DNA of 64,000 bases from Berkiella_A sp964633725 (GCA_964633725.1 CAZWHY010000001.1:89104-153103), one strand, 5' to 3'. Positions 1 through 8,930 are shown, numbered from the stretch's first letter. Notes: generated from the sequence alone by a model not told the origin. Program-made: numbers and translations.

Positions 1-11
1 AGAATCTTGAT

Positions 12-35
12 TATTCTGTAGTGGAATACAGAATA
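12..35. terminator. hairpin downstream of the minus-strand YeeE-like operon
   Basis: A perfect 9-bp stem (TATTCTGTA / TACAGAATA) with a 6-nt loop lies just past the stop of the leftmost minus-strand gene. No clear T-run follows on the minus strand, so this may be a weak or Rho-assisted terminator. The hairpin is seen directly; the function is inferred. Confidence 0.4.
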
Positions 36-36
36 G

Positions 37-480
37 TCAATTAGAGATGTTATTCTTACCAATGATTAAATATTTTGAGATCAGCATACCAACCAACATG
101 CACAATATAAACACTATGACTTTATCATTAAGTAGGAAAATATTGGCAATACCAGGGCCTGGACAAATGCCGGTTATGCCCCAACCTAGTCCGAAAACAG
201 ATGAGCCAATGATTAAAGATTGATCTATTTTTGATGACGGGGCGCTTGGTATTTCGCAGCCCAATATGGACTGTTTTCTCTTTTTATAAATAAATATAAA
301 CGAGGGCACGCTAACGAGTAGAGCACCACCCATTACGAATATCAACCTTGCGTCCCAATTGCCAAAAACATCCAAAAATCCTAAAACAATATTGGGATTG
401 ACCATACCCGAAATAGATAAGCCTATGGAAAAAAGCAATCCTATTAAAAAACTAGACGCTAAAGTAGCGATGCTTTTCAT
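37..480 (-). CDS. YeeE/YedE-type (DUF6691) membrane protein, second half of a split transporter
   Basis: A 147-residue membrane protein with about four hydrophobic segments and the family's conserved glycine-rich motif GITGICPGPG near residues 100-110. The YeeE/YedE family includes thiosulfate/sulfur-compound importers (TsuA/YeeE). Many bacteria carry it as two half-size genes, and this is the DUF6691-type half. The ATG overlaps the stop of the other half by one base (TAATG), so the two are almost certainly translationally coupled and form one transporter. The substrate is inferred from the family. Confidence 0.8.
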   Translation of the reverse strand: MKSIATLASSFLIGLLFSIGLSISGMVNPNIVLGFLDVFGNWDARLIFVMGGALLVSVPSFIFIYKKRKQSILGCEIPSAPSSKIDQSLIIGSSVFGLGWGITGICPGPGIANIFLLNDKVIVFILCMLVGMLISKYLIIGKNNISN

Positions 481-899
481 TACAGTAGATGCCTTTTAAT
501 CGTTACGGTCACAATGGCAATACTCATAAACAAACAGGTCGCGACAAGAGAGCGTATCGAGAACCGCGATAATCCACAAATACCATGCCCACTGGTGCAA
601 CCATTTCCAAGCACTGTTCCTATGCCAACCAATAAACCACCCAGTATGACATCAATCCAAGAGAGTGAGATATCATAATCAAAATAGGATGGATTGAAAA
701 ATTTCACCAGTATACCGCCAGATAATAATCCTAGAATGAAAAAATATCGTAAAATATGTTCTACTTTTATTTTTGTTAATGCGCTAGAGACAATACCGCT
801 GATGCCTAAAATTTTGCCATGGATTAGCAGCATAGCAGAGGCTGAGATGCCGATTAACATCCCACCGATAAGCGCATGTTGAAAAAGTGTTAAATCCAT
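480..899 (-). CDS. YeeE/YedE family sulfur-compound transporter half
   Basis: A 139-residue polytopic membrane protein with the hallmark GNGCTSGHGICGLSR near its C-terminus; the cysteine-containing motif is the substrate-conducting signature of YeeE/YedE proteins. It pairs with the DUF6691 half encoded immediately downstream. The start lies 19 bp after the stop of a glycosyltransferase gene on the same strand, so the four genes from 2710 leftwards could form one transcript, although sulfur uptake has no evident link to glycan synthesis. Thiosulfate is the expected substrate by homology; this is not shown here. Confidence 0.82.
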   Translation of the reverse strand: MDLTLFQHALIGGMLIGISASAMLLIHGKILGISGIVSSALTKIKVEHILRYFFILGLLSGGILVKFFNPSYFDYDISLSWIDVILGGLLVGIGTVLGNGCTSGHGICGLSRFSIRSLVATCLFMSIAIVTVTIKRHLL

Positions 900-918
900 A
901 GTTTTTTAAATGTTCAGT

Positions 919-1698
919 TTAAGATGTTTGTTTTCTTTGCGATGTTGATTGATTTAAGCTTGGCATATCAAATTCTAAACGTTGTCTTTTAAAGATGCGT
1001 AAGAAAAACCCAAATTTCAAGATACAATAAATCGCTCTAAAGCCATCTTTGTAACCTATTTTTTTGCCTTCTTCGTAAGTGCGACCAAAATAAGAGATAC
1101 CAATTTCAAATATACGTATTTTCGGGATCCTAGCAATCAAGGCTGTGACTTCAGGTTCAAAGCCAAAACGTTTTTCTGTCAGTGGCAGACTTTGAATAAT
1201 TTCTCTTTTAAAGACTTTGTAGCATGTTTCCATGTCGGTTAAATTTAAATTGGTAAACATGTTGCTGAGCAGGGTGAGGAATCGATTGCCCAGAGAGTGC
1301 CAAAAATAAAGTACTCTATGTGAATTTCCACCACCAAAACGAGTACCATAGACCACATCGGCTTGGTTTTTTATGAGAGGGTTAAGTAATTTTGGGTATT
1401 CTTGTGGGCTGTATTCTAAATCGGAATCTTGAATGATGACATAATCGCCTGTTGCCTGTTTGATACCCGTGTGCAATGCGGCGCCTTTGCCTAAGTTACA
1501 TGGATGGTGAATGAGTATATCGATTTTATCTCGCAACTCACCATCTAGTAATTTGTCGACACCATCACTGGAACCATCATTCACAACAATAATTTCGAGT
1601 TGGCCATCTATCGGTGCTGCGTGCACAGCATCTAGTAATGCTGCGACGGTTTCTTTTTCGTTATAACAAGGAATAATAACGGATAATGTGTAACTCAT
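919..1698 (-). CDS. family 2 glycosyltransferase (dolichol-phosphate mannosyltransferase-like)
   Basis: A 259-residue GT-A fold glycosyltransferase. The N-terminus has the canonical LSVIIPCYNE nucleotide-binding strand, then VVNDGSSDG, and the acidic metal-binding motif is QDSDLEYSP near residue 95. No C-terminal membrane segments are present, unlike ArnC or GtrB, so it resembles soluble DPM1-type enzymes that transfer a sugar from a nucleotide donor to a polyprenyl phosphate or glycan acceptor. It lies 34 bp downstream of the UDP-glucuronate decarboxylase gene on the same strand, suggesting use of a product of that branch. Donor and acceptor cannot be read from sequence. Confidence 0.85.
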   Translation of the reverse strand: MSYTLSVIIPCYNEKETVAALLDAVHAAPIDGQLEIIVVNDGSSDGVDKLLDGELRDKIDILIHHPCNLGKGAALHTGIKQATGDYVIIQDSDLEYSPQEYPKLLNPLIKNQADVVYGTRFGGGNSHRVLYFWHSLGNRFLTLLSNMFTNLNLTDMETCYKVFKREIIQSLPLTEKRFGFEPEVTALIARIPKIRIFEIGISYFGRTYEEGKKIGYKDGFRAIYCILKFGFFLRIFKRQRLEFDMPSLNQSTSQRKQTS

Positions 1699-1732
1699 GT
1701 CTATGCCTATTGATATTTTTTATTTTTAAAAT

Positions 1733-2710
1733 TTATGCGGGAATGGTACTCTTGGTTTCTTGAGTTTTTACGCATTGCTCAAAATAAGTAATAGCTTTTT
1801 CCAAGCCTGCTGCCAGTGTTACTTTAGGCTCCCAGTGAATGATTGTTTTTGCTCTGCTAATATCAGGTTTGCGTTGTTTTGGATCATCTTTAGGTAGTGG
1901 TAAATGAGTTAACTTAGAATCACTATGGGTCATTTGGATGATTTTCTCAGCAATGTCTTTGACTGTAAATTCAACTGGATTTCCAATGTTAATGGGCTGG
2001 TGTATTTCTTTAGTGTTATCAGCATTCATCAAATTTTGTAATCCAGATAGTGTGTCATCTACAAAACAAAATGAACGAGTTTGTTGGCCATCACCATAAA
2101 GCGTAATATCTTGGTTTTGTAAAGCTTGCATAATAAAGTTGCTGATAATACGCCCATCATTTGGGCACATATTGGGGCCATAAGTATTAAAAATCCTGGC
2201 AATTCGAATATCAACTTGATGTTGGCGATAGTAATCCATACAGAATGCTTCAGCACAACGTTTGCCTTCATCATAACAAGCACGGATGCCAATAGAGTTG
2301 ACATTACCCCAATATGTTTCTTTTTGTGGGTGTTCTAATGGATCGCCATATACTTCACTAGTAGATGTATACAAAATAGGCACATTTAAATTTTTAGCTA
2401 ACTCCAATGCATTAATAATACCTAATACACTGGTCTTATTGGTTTTGATAGGATCTCTTTGGTAATGCACAGGACTTGCTGGGCAAGCTAAATGATAAAT
2501 AGCATCTACATCAACTGAAAAAGAGTCGCACACATCTTTTTCAATCACACTAAAGTTAGAATTATTAATTAATTCTTGTAGGTTTTGCTGCCGACCTGTA
2601 TAAAAATTATCTAGGCAAAAAACAGTATGATCTTGAGCAAGCAGTTCTCTGCATAAGTTAGAACCCAAAAACCCTGCACCACCCGTCACTAATATTTTTT
2701 TACTTTTCAT
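1733..2710 (-). CDS. UDP-glucuronate decarboxylase (UDP-xylose synthase), SDR family
   Basis: A 325-residue extended short-chain dehydrogenase. The NAD-binding glycine motif TGGAGFLGSN starts at residue 9. The catalytic Ser/Thr region is TSTSEVYGDP and the catalytic Tyr/Lys motif is YDEGKR near residue 147. The combination of YGDP..HPQ and ARIFNTYGPNM is typical of UXS enzymes, which oxidise and decarboxylate UDP-glucuronate to UDP-xylose. The divergent neighbour at 2873 is UDP-glucose dehydrogenase, which makes its substrate, so the two form a coherent UDP-Glc to UDP-GlcA to UDP-Xyl route. Full length for the family. Confidence 0.9.
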   Translation of the reverse strand: MKSKKILVTGGAGFLGSNLCRELLAQDHTVFCLDNFYTGRQQNLQELINNSNFSVIEKDVCDSFSVDVDAIYHLACPASPVHYQRDPIKTNKTSVLGIINALELAKNLNVPILYTSTSEVYGDPLEHPQKETYWGNVNSIGIRACYDEGKRCAEAFCMDYYRQHQVDIRIARIFNTYGPNMCPNDGRIISNFIMQALQNQDITLYGDGQQTRSFCFVDDTLSGLQNLMNADNTKEIHQPINIGNPVEFTVKDIAEKIIQMTHSDSKLTHLPLPKDDPKQRKPDISRAKTIIHWEPKVTLAAGLEKAITYFEQCVKTQETKSTIPA

Positions 2711-2801
2711 AATCTTTACAACTTAATATTTACAAATAGAATAGATCTGGGATTTTACCATATGAATAAGAGTGCCGCCTGTTTCGGGTTGTTATATGTT
2801 T

Positions 2802-2830
2802 TTGACAAAACTAATTGAACCAGATATCTT
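2802..2830 (+). promoter_or_regulatory. sigma70-type promoter for ugd
   Basis: TTGACA at 2802-2807 and TATCTT at 2825-2830 are separated by exactly 17 bp. Transcription would begin near 2837, downstream of the alternative GTG codon at 2834, which supports the ATG at 2873 as the true ugd start. Confidence 0.6.
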
Positions 2831-2872
2831 GCAGTGCATATAGTCAGTAATATTTATATTTTAGGTTTCAGG

Positions 2873-4270
2873 ATGAAGATAACAGTTTTTGGTTCGGGAT
2901 ATGTGGGATTGGTTGCCGCGGTGTGTTTAGCAGAAGTAGGCAATGATGTTTTATGTATGGATATCGATAAAAATAAAATTGATATGCTTAATAAAGGCTT
3001 ATCACCTATTTATGAGCCTGGATTAGAAGAATTATTGGTTTGGAATTTAAATAACAAACGTATTCATTTTACAACAGATGCGAAATTGGCGGTGCAACAT
3101 GGCGAGTGCCAGTTTATTGCAGTGGGCACGCCACCTCAAAAAAATGGGAAAGCAAACTTACAATTTGTGTTTGATGTTGCTAATACGATTGCTTTACATA
3201 TGAATAAATATACCATTATCATCGATAAATCTACGGTACCTATCGGCACAGCCGATCAGCTAAGAGAAATTGTTCAGCTTGGATTAAAGTCACGAGAGGC
3301 TTGTATTGAATTTGATGTGGTTTCCAATCCAGAATTTTTGAAAGAAGGCGCTGCGCTAGAAGACTTTCGCAAACCAGATCGTATCGTTTTAGGCGTAGAG
3401 AATTCGCGTGCTGAGAGTGTATTACGAGAGCTATATGCGCCATTTAATCGAAATCACGATCGCTTTATGGTGATGGATACGCGTTCTGCGGAGTTAACCA
3501 AATATGCATCTAATGCTATGTTGGCAACAAAAGTGAGCTTTATGAATGAAATCGCTAATCTGGCAGAATGTGTAGGGGCTGATGTTGAAAAAGTTCGTAA
3601 TGCGATGGGCGCAGATCATCGTATAGGGCATCAATTTACTTACCCAGGTTGTGGGTATGGTGGTTCCTGTTTTGGAAAAGACGTACAAGCGTTGATTCAT
3701 ACAGCAGAGCAATATGAGGCTGACAGCGATATCATTCGCTCCGTTGAAGTGGTTAATACAAAGCAGAAGCAAAAATTGTTTTCCAAAATAAGTTGTTTTT
3801 ACCAATCAAATCTTAAAAATAAAAAATTTGCGATCTGGGGTTTATCGTTTAAACCAGAAACAGATGATATGCGTGATGCACCCAGTATTAATTTAATTCG
3901 TTCATTACTAGATGCAGGCGCAACGGTGAAAGCGTATGATCCAGAGGCAATACAAGAGGCTAAAAAAATATTCCCAGAAAGTCCCAATATGCATTATGCA
4001 GAATCGCCAGAAGAGGCATTAAAAGATGTGGATGCTTTGGTGATTTTGACTCAGTGGCGTGTTTTTAGAAGCCCTGATTTTGTGGCGATTCAATCTAGCT
4101 TAAAAGACAATGTTATTTTTGATGGGCGTAATATTTATGATCCTGATATGATGCGGAATATGGGAATTCAATACTTTGGTATGGGGCGTGGATTGTCGGT
4201 AAAAACCACCTATCCTACACCTAGTATAGAAAAGCAGGGCGCTGAAAAGCTAGAACTCAATACAGTTTAA
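2873..4270 (+). CDS. ugd: UDP-glucose 6-dehydrogenase
   Basis: A 465-residue NAD-dependent dehydrogenase that oxidises UDP-glucose to UDP-glucuronate. The N-terminal Rossmann motif is GSGYVGL, followed by the TPPQ..G region. The catalytic cysteine sits in the conserved GCGYGGSCFGKDV segment near residue 258, and the C-terminal domain starts at WGLSFKPETDDMRDAPS. A GTG at 2834 would add 13 residues, but the protein family begins at the MKITVFGSGYVG methionine and the promoter at 2802-2830 would start transcription after that GTG. The gene is divergent from UDP-glucuronate decarboxylase and overlaps the convergent GtrA gene by 4 bp. Confidence 0.95.
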   Translation: MKITVFGSGYVGLVAAVCLAEVGNDVLCMDIDKNKIDMLNKGLSPIYEPGLEELLVWNLNNKRIHFTTDAKLAVQHGECQFIAVGTPPQKNGKANLQFVFDVANTIALHMNKYTIIIDKSTVPIGTADQLREIVQLGLKSREACIEFDVVSNPEFLKEGAALEDFRKPDRIVLGVENSRAESVLRELYAPFNRNHDRFMVMDTRSAELTKYASNAMLATKVSFMNEIANLAECVGADVEKVRNAMGADHRIGHQFTYPGCGYGGSCFGKDVQALIHTAEQYEADSDIIRSVEVVNTKQKQKLFSKISCFYQSNLKNKKFAIWGLSFKPETDDMRDAPSINLIRSLLDAGATVKAYDPEAIQEAKKIFPESPNMHYAESPEEALKDVDALVILTQWRVFRSPDFVAIQSSLKDNVIFDGRNIYDPDMMRNMGIQYFGMGRGLSVKTTYPTPSIEKQGAEKLELNTV

Positions 4271-4677
4271 TGGCTTGTGGCAAAAACCAAGTGCTTTCGA
4301 GACAAGAAATTCCAGCCGAAAGCACTGCCCATCGCAATAAGTTTTGCAAGAATCATTGGCAAAATAAAATATTCTACAGCCGTAAACAAAACACTATGAT
4401 GAATCAGTAGCCCTACGCTACTGACCAAGTAGACCAACACTATTTTTCTTTGACTGGAATGCTTGTGTTGCTGCTTGAATAAAAAATGATTACAAAGTAC
4501 ATAATTAAACAGTGTCGCAAAAACAAAGCTAATGGTAGCAGCCACAATGAAATGGTAGGGCAAAAATTTATTCAATATTAGAAATAAAGTAATGTCCACA
4601 CAAGCCGATAGCCCGCCTACGATAATGTATTGGTAGAGCTGGGGATCTCTGATAATGTTTGAAATGATTTTTATCAT
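4267..4677 (-). CDS. GtrA family membrane protein
   Basis: A 136-residue protein with four predicted transmembrane helices in the GtrA/DPMS arrangement (first helix with YIIVGGLSACVDITLF; the last region includes a GWNFLSRKHLVF-like end typical of the family). GtrA proteins are implicated in flipping polyprenyl-linked sugars or supporting glycosyltransferases such as GtrB/DPM. The start codon overlaps the stop of the upstream lipoprotein gene (ATGA), so the two are co-translated. The probable partner is the DPM-like transferase at 919-1698; this is inference. Confidence 0.85.
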   Translation of the reverse strand: MIKIISNIIRDPQLYQYIIVGGLSACVDITLFLILNKFLPYHFIVAATISFVFATLFNYVLCNHFLFKQQHKHSSQRKIVLVYLVSSVGLLIHHSVLFTAVEYFILPMILAKLIAMGSAFGWNFLSRKHLVFATSH

Positions 4678-5111
4678 GTTTTGTCGCAGTTTTTAATACA
4701 GGTGACTTCTCTAATAACAATGCCACCACAGTTTTCGTGACACAGTCTATGGATGCTATCACAGCGAGCCATGCATTGTTGTTCATCTTTTTTACAATCC
4801 GCTTGGCTGCTACGGTAACGAGTCGTTCGTTGGTCACTAGGCATATTAGTTGAAAGGGAAGATTTTTTCCAGGTATCAACAAGTACCTCAGCTAAGTTAG
4901 AAATCTCTTTTCGGGATTCGCACTGTGCGGTAATATTTTGGCAGTGATGGAAGCACCCTTGATTTTTATTTAAGCAACGATTGGCACAATCACGACCACC
5001 TTCAGTTGTTGGGGGTTTAAACTCATAGCTTGTTTGATAAACAGATCCACAGCCGGTTATTAATGAGCATGTAAGCAAAAAAGGCATTAAAAAGAAGGCT
5101 AATTTTTTCAT
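4674..5111 (-). CDS. cysteine-rich lipoprotein, function unknown
   Basis: About 145 residues, starting with MKKLAFFLMPFL and a lipobox LITGC, so it is predicted to be lipidated at that cysteine. The mature part contains about ten further cysteines, many in CxxxC spacing (CANRC, CFHHC, CMARCD, CHENC), suggesting disulfide-bonded helical hairpins in the periplasm or outer membrane. A TTG four codons upstream is also open, but the ATG fits the signal peptide. It is coupled to gtrA by a 4-bp overlap. No family was recognised. Confidence 0.7.
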   Translation of the reverse strand: MKKLAFFLMPFLLTCSLITGCGSVYQTSYEFKPPTTEGGRDCANRCLNKNQGCFHHCQNITAQCESRKEISNLAEVLVDTWKKSSLSTNMPSDQRTTRYRSSQADCKKDEQQCMARCDSIHRLCHENCGGIVIREVTCIKNCDKT

Positions 5112-5207
5112 ATTAAAAACCAAAAAGAAGAAATTAAATTTTTAACACAATACCATAGGATGAGATCAAATAAAATTAGAGTTTTCTGACTAATATGATT
5201 TTAGCCA

Positions 5208-5236
5208 TTGGTTTGTAGTATCATTCTCAATATAAA
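5208..5236 (+). promoter_or_regulatory. probable promoter for the 5268 glycosyltransferase operon
   Basis: TTGGTT (5208-5213), a 17-bp spacer and TATAAA (5231-5236) lie 31 bp before the ATG of the first gene of the four-gene plus-strand run 5268-8498. Matched by eye only. Confidence 0.45.
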
Positions 5237-5267
5237 CCTATAATTTAACGATTAAATAAATTCATAT

Positions 5268-6032
5268 ATGTTTTTACCCAAAATATCTATTATCACCGCT
5301 GTTAAAAACAATGCCTCTGGTCTAAAAGAGACCATTTTGAGCATCAAAACACAAGTTTACCCAGAGCTGGAATTTATTGTGGTAGATGGTGGCTCTACAG
5401 ACGGCACATTAAAATTAATATCAGAAAATAGGGATATTATAACCCATACGATCAGTGAGCCAGACAATGGTATTAGTGATGCTTTTAATAAGGGGTTAAA
5501 ATTAGCGACAGGTACATATATCAACTTCCAAGGTGCGGGTGATACGTTATATACATCTCATTGCCTGCAAAAACTATTTGAGCAAGCATCACCCGATAGT
5601 GAGCTAGTCTGTGGTCAAGTAGCACGTACAACGGAAGAGAATAAGCTAATTTGGATAGCACCCAAAAAAATCCCGTTATTTTTTAAGAAGCGATCATTAT
5701 TGACCAAATTAACATTGCCTCACCAAGGGTTATTTACCCATAAACGTTTTTTTCAACGCTGGGGAGAGTTTGACTGCGATGCAAAATATGCAATGGACTA
5801 TGATATTTTATTGCGTGCATACCATGATTTTCCCAAAACAGATGTAATAGAAGTCATTGTAGCTAATTGGCAGGCCGGAGGCATTGGAACGAACAAAATA
5901 TTATTGGTGTTAGCAGAATATCATCGGTTGAAAAACAAATATCAGGTGGCCAGTAAAATATTACTAGCGAGTATACATCAATTCAATAGAGCCAAATATT
6001 TTGCTAAACAAATTTTAAAAATGGATTATTAA
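5268..6032 (+). CDS. family 2 glycosyltransferase (WcaA-like)
   Basis: A 254-residue GT2 enzyme. It has ISIITAVKNNASGL at the N-terminus, VVDGGSTDGT at about 40-50, and NKGLKLATGTYINFQGAGD, where the usual DxD metal site (NADD/NSDD) is replaced by GAGD. The C-terminal part is basic. Loss of the first acidic residue of the DxD-like motif is unusual and may alter metal use. First gene of a tightly packed run with FkbM methyltransferase (0 bp gap), a second methyltransferase and a membrane protein. The sugar specificity is unknown. Confidence 0.85.
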   Translation: MFLPKISIITAVKNNASGLKETILSIKTQVYPELEFIVVDGGSTDGTLKLISENRDIITHTISEPDNGISDAFNKGLKLATGTYINFQGAGDTLYTSHCLQKLFEQASPDSELVCGQVARTTEENKLIWIAPKKIPLFFKKRSLLTKLTLPHQGLFTHKRFFQRWGEFDCDAKYAMDYDILLRAYHDFPKTDVIEVIVANWQAGGIGTNKILLVLAEYHRLKNKYQVASKILLASIHQFNRAKYFAKQILKMDY

Positions 6033-6812
6033 ATGCTCAAAGACAGTTGTAACATTATAAAATATATCTGGCAGAATAATACATTTTGGCAAGTACCACT
6101 GCGATTGTGTCAGGCATTATATTGGCAAGTTGAGAAAAGACTGTTCAATCGTATAAAAAGTAAAAAATTATTCAATGGCAAACAAATTTTCTTGTACCCT
6201 AATACCCCCAGCTCCTCATGTTTGGTTTACACTAAAATACCAGATGAGGCGGCTATTACAAAGTTAAGAGCTTTGTCTGATGAGGATACAATATTTTTAG
6301 ATATTGGGGCGAATATTGGTTTATATAGTCTTTGTTTGATAGATAAAGTATCAAAAGTGTACGCTTTTGAAGCGCATCCACGTACCGTCCAATTGCTTAA
6401 AATGAATTTTTTACTAAATCAGTTGCCGATTGAACATATAGAGCAAAAAGCAGTTGCAGACAAGGTAGGCCAATTATCTTTTACCGATTTTTCAGATGGC
6501 AGTCCTATTAATGCAATTTCAGAAGATACTGAAAACACAATTCATGTGGAATCCATTAGTTTAGATGCGTTTATTCAAAATAATAATTTTTCAAAACAAA
6601 ATAATTTTATCTTGAAATTAGATGTAGAGGGTGCAGAGCACTTGGTTTTGGAGGGCGCAAAAAAGCTTTTAACAGAATATAATGTAAGAGCAATATTATT
6701 TGAAACGTTTTCAGAGTACTCAGATAAAATTATTGCTTTACTAGAAGCGTTACAATACACAATCGATCCAATTATGGATAATAATATATTAGCTACCAGG
6801 AATGATATCTAA
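6033..6812 (+). CDS. FkbM family methyltransferase
   Basis: A 259-residue SAM-dependent methyltransferase. The SAM-binding loop is FLDIGANIGLYSL at about residues 88-100, followed by VYAFEAHPRTVQLL and the FkbM-typical LKLDVEGAEHLVLEGA near residue 200. In surface-glycan loci FkbM enzymes O-methylate sugar hydroxyls. The ATG begins directly after the TAA of the preceding gene, and its own stop overlaps the next start (TAATG), indicating translational coupling across the operon. Confidence 0.88.
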   Translation: MLKDSCNIIKYIWQNNTFWQVPLRLCQALYWQVEKRLFNRIKSKKLFNGKQIFLYPNTPSSSCLVYTKIPDEAAITKLRALSDEDTIFLDIGANIGLYSLCLIDKVSKVYAFEAHPRTVQLLKMNFLLNQLPIEHIEQKAVADKVGQLSFTDFSDGSPINAISEDTENTIHVESISLDAFIQNNNFSKQNNFILKLDVEGAEHLVLEGAKKLLTEYNVRAILFETFSEYSDKIIALLEALQYTIDPIMDNNILATRNDI

Positions 6813-7375
6813 TGCGCAATGAATTTTTCACCCCAACCAAATGGTTTGATAAATTTTTATCTCATTATCGTTATAGTCGGGTTTTTCAATCTATTAAGCA
6901 GTCGAGCATAGCTTTTCAATCGGCGTTGGACTTGGGCTGTGGCTCCGGGAATTTGGTTAGGATTTTAAATCAAAAGGGGATAGTAACCCAAGGCATAGAT
7001 ATAATAGCCGGTGATAATATTATTGCTTCAGATTTAAATAAGCCATTGCCTGTCACAAGTAATTCTACTAACCTGGTAACATCATTGGCTAATTTAGAGC
7101 ATTTAAATGAGCCTTTACTTAATCTCAAAGAAATCTATCGGGTGCTCAAAAAAGATGGCGTATGTGTACTCACAACGCCCTCAACAGCGGCAAAACCGGT
7201 ATTAGAATTTATCGCCTATAAGCTTAAGTTAATCGATCGAGCTGAAATTGATGACCATAAAATGTATTTTTCAAAAAAGCTATTGAGTCAATATTTTTTA
7301 GAGGCTGGTTTTAAAAAGGTACAAGTGAAGTATTTCCAATGTGGATTGAATTTACATGCTATTGCTATTAAATAA
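6812..7375 (+). CDS. class I SAM-dependent methyltransferase
   Basis: A 187-residue Methyltransf_11-type protein with LDLGCGSGNLVRIL (motif I, about residues 37-50), acidic motif II around GIDIIAGDNI, and the post-motif EIYRVLKKDGVCVLTTPS. It is short but appears complete. The position between an FkbM methyltransferase and a polytopic membrane protein in a glycan locus suggests methylation of a sugar or lipid carrier. The start overlaps the FkbM stop by one base; its end overlaps the next gene by 20 bp. Confidence 0.82.
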   Translation: MRNEFFTPTKWFDKFLSHYRYSRVFQSIKQSSIAFQSALDLGCGSGNLVRILNQKGIVTQGIDIIAGDNIIASDLNKPLPVTSNSTNLVTSLANLEHLNEPLLNLKEIYRVLKKDGVCVLTTPSTAAKPVLEFIAYKLKLIDRAEIDDHKMYFSKKLLSQYFLEAGFKKVQVKYFQCGLNLHAIAIK

Positions 7376-8498
7376 AGTAAAAAATATCACTCGACATTAC
7401 TCTCTCAGACCCAATCCGTACCACTATGGTCTGATTGTTTTCTTGACTACACTGAGGGTACTCACTTCCAGAGTTATAGAGTGCCCAATTGACTTTGATT
7501 GTAATGCTTATATTGCGATGGTCAATCACTGGGGGTATAACCCTGAGGTTTTAGGGCACCATGCCATGAGAGTTTTGCCTTCTATATTGGTATGGGGCAT
7601 AACGCATTTGGGGGCTTCTATCGCCCTAGGATTTCATATCTTATCTGGTATAACGTATGTTTTACTTGGATGTTTACTGTATTACTTCTTCTCTTCTCAA
7701 AAAAATCTAAAGCCTATTTTATGTTTGAGTTTCAGTTTGTTGGCTTTAGCCCCACATGAGGCAATGAGAATTTCTTTACAGTTAATATATCAATCGTGCG
7801 ATATGCTGGTTTATCCATTATCGTTGCTATTGGTTATATTTTCTTTGCAAGAGCGAACGTTTTGGGTATTTTTCTTGAGTATAGTCAGTATTTTTGTGCG
7901 GCAAAACGTATTTGTTTTGGGTGTTTTGAGTTTGCTATATTGCTCTAAAGGCAAGTTCACATGGCAGAATATATTAGCTTTAGCCATAGTGATTAGTTTG
8001 TATAGCGTTTCTCAGATGTATTACCAAGCTACGAGTACTTTTGTAGATGTTTTGTCACGACCAGAACATTATTTTACGTTAAAACATTTAACTTGGATTG
8101 TAGTCGATTCCAAAATATTTGAGTTATTTGTCCCCATTTTGCCATTTTTAATTATATATTTTAAACCTTTAGCTAAGCTTGCCTGGCAGTATTGGCATAT
8201 TACATTGTATATATGTATTACAGTAGGGCAGCCATTTTTAGCATATCACCTAACAGGTAACAATTTTGCTAGATTAGCACTACAAGGATTTTGGTTGCTA
8301 TATATTGCTGTTGCTTTAGTTTGGCGTAAAGATTTTCAACATAAATATATAGTGGGTATGATGCTAATTTATTCTTCTGCTGTTTACTTTACCTGGGGTA
8401 TTAAGCAGCGTGTATGGATGCTAATGGCTTTAAGCATTAGTATTGTGGTGATAAATATATTATTGCAGTATAAGCTCAAAACTGCTGAGTCATCATAA
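7356..8498 (+). CDS. polytopic membrane protein of the polysaccharide locus
   Basis: A 380-residue, very hydrophobic protein with roughly nine to ten transmembrane segments and aromatic-rich loops. An extracytoplasmic loop near residue 50 carries CPIDFDCNAYIAMVNHWGY. The architecture (acidic loop after the first helix, many helices) is reminiscent of GT-C glycosyltransferases or EpsG/Wzy-like polymerases, but no diagnostic motif is clear. The start overlaps the methyltransferase by 20 bp; its end overlaps the convergent acetyltransferase by 6 bp. A role in glycan polymerisation or transfer is inference from context. Confidence 0.7.
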   Translation: MLLLLNKVKNITRHYSLRPNPYHYGLIVFLTTLRVLTSRVIECPIDFDCNAYIAMVNHWGYNPEVLGHHAMRVLPSILVWGITHLGASIALGFHILSGITYVLLGCLLYYFFSSQKNLKPILCLSFSLLALAPHEAMRISLQLIYQSCDMLVYPLSLLLVIFSLQERTFWVFFLSIVSIFVRQNVFVLGVLSLLYCSKGKFTWQNILALAIVISLYSVSQMYYQATSTFVDVLSRPEHYFTLKHLTWIVVDSKIFELFVPILPFLIIYFKPLAKLAWQYWHITLYICITVGQPFLAYHLTGNNFARLALQGFWLLYIAVALVWRKDFQHKYIVGMMLIYSSAVYFTWGIKQRVWMLMALSISIVVINILLQYKLKTAESS

Positions 8499-8930
8499 AG
8501 AGATTTCGAAAATTTTTATTTTTTCTTTAAAACCACATTTTATAAAAGCTTTTTCTGATGCAATATTGTTGGCTAAAATTTGTGCGGTGACACATGTGAT
8601 TTTGGGATGATGCGTTTTTAACCAATCGCAACCCATTTGAATTAAGCTTGTACCTAGACCCTGATGTATTTTTTGTGGATCTAGAAAAATAGAAATTTCT
8701 GCCATGCTGGAATTCAAATCAAACCGCAAAACGCCGATAGGTGTTTTAGTTTTTTCGGCAATGAGCAGTTGTTGGTTGGGGTTTTCAATAACAGTTTGAA
8801 TCCAGGTACAGTGATTTTTCCAGTCTAATTCAGCTGGGTCAATAGAAAATTGACGTGTTTTAGGATTGTTACGCCAATCAAATATTAATTTCTGATCTTC
8901 TATAGAAACATGTCGAAGTTGAATTTTCAT
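8493..8930 (-). CDS. GNAT family N-acetyltransferase
   Basis: A 145-residue GNAT protein. It begins IQLRHVSIEDQKLIFDWRNNP, a start typical of RimJ/PseH-type acetyltransferases acting on amino-sugars, with the acetyl-CoA loop HQGLGTSLIQMG around residues 92-103 and the closing AILANNIASEKAFIKCGFKE. It is the last gene of the carbamoyltransferase operon, 10 bp after the SGNH hydrolase. Acetylation of a sugar nucleotide in this locus is the best guess. Confidence 0.82.
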   Translation of the reverse strand: MKIQLRHVSIEDQKLIFDWRNNPKTRQFSIDPAELDWKNHCTWIQTVIENPNQQLLIAEKTKTPIGVLRFDLNSSMAEISIFLDPQKIHQGLGTSLIQMGCDWLKTHHPKITCVTAQILANNIASEKAFIKCGFKEKIKIFEISL

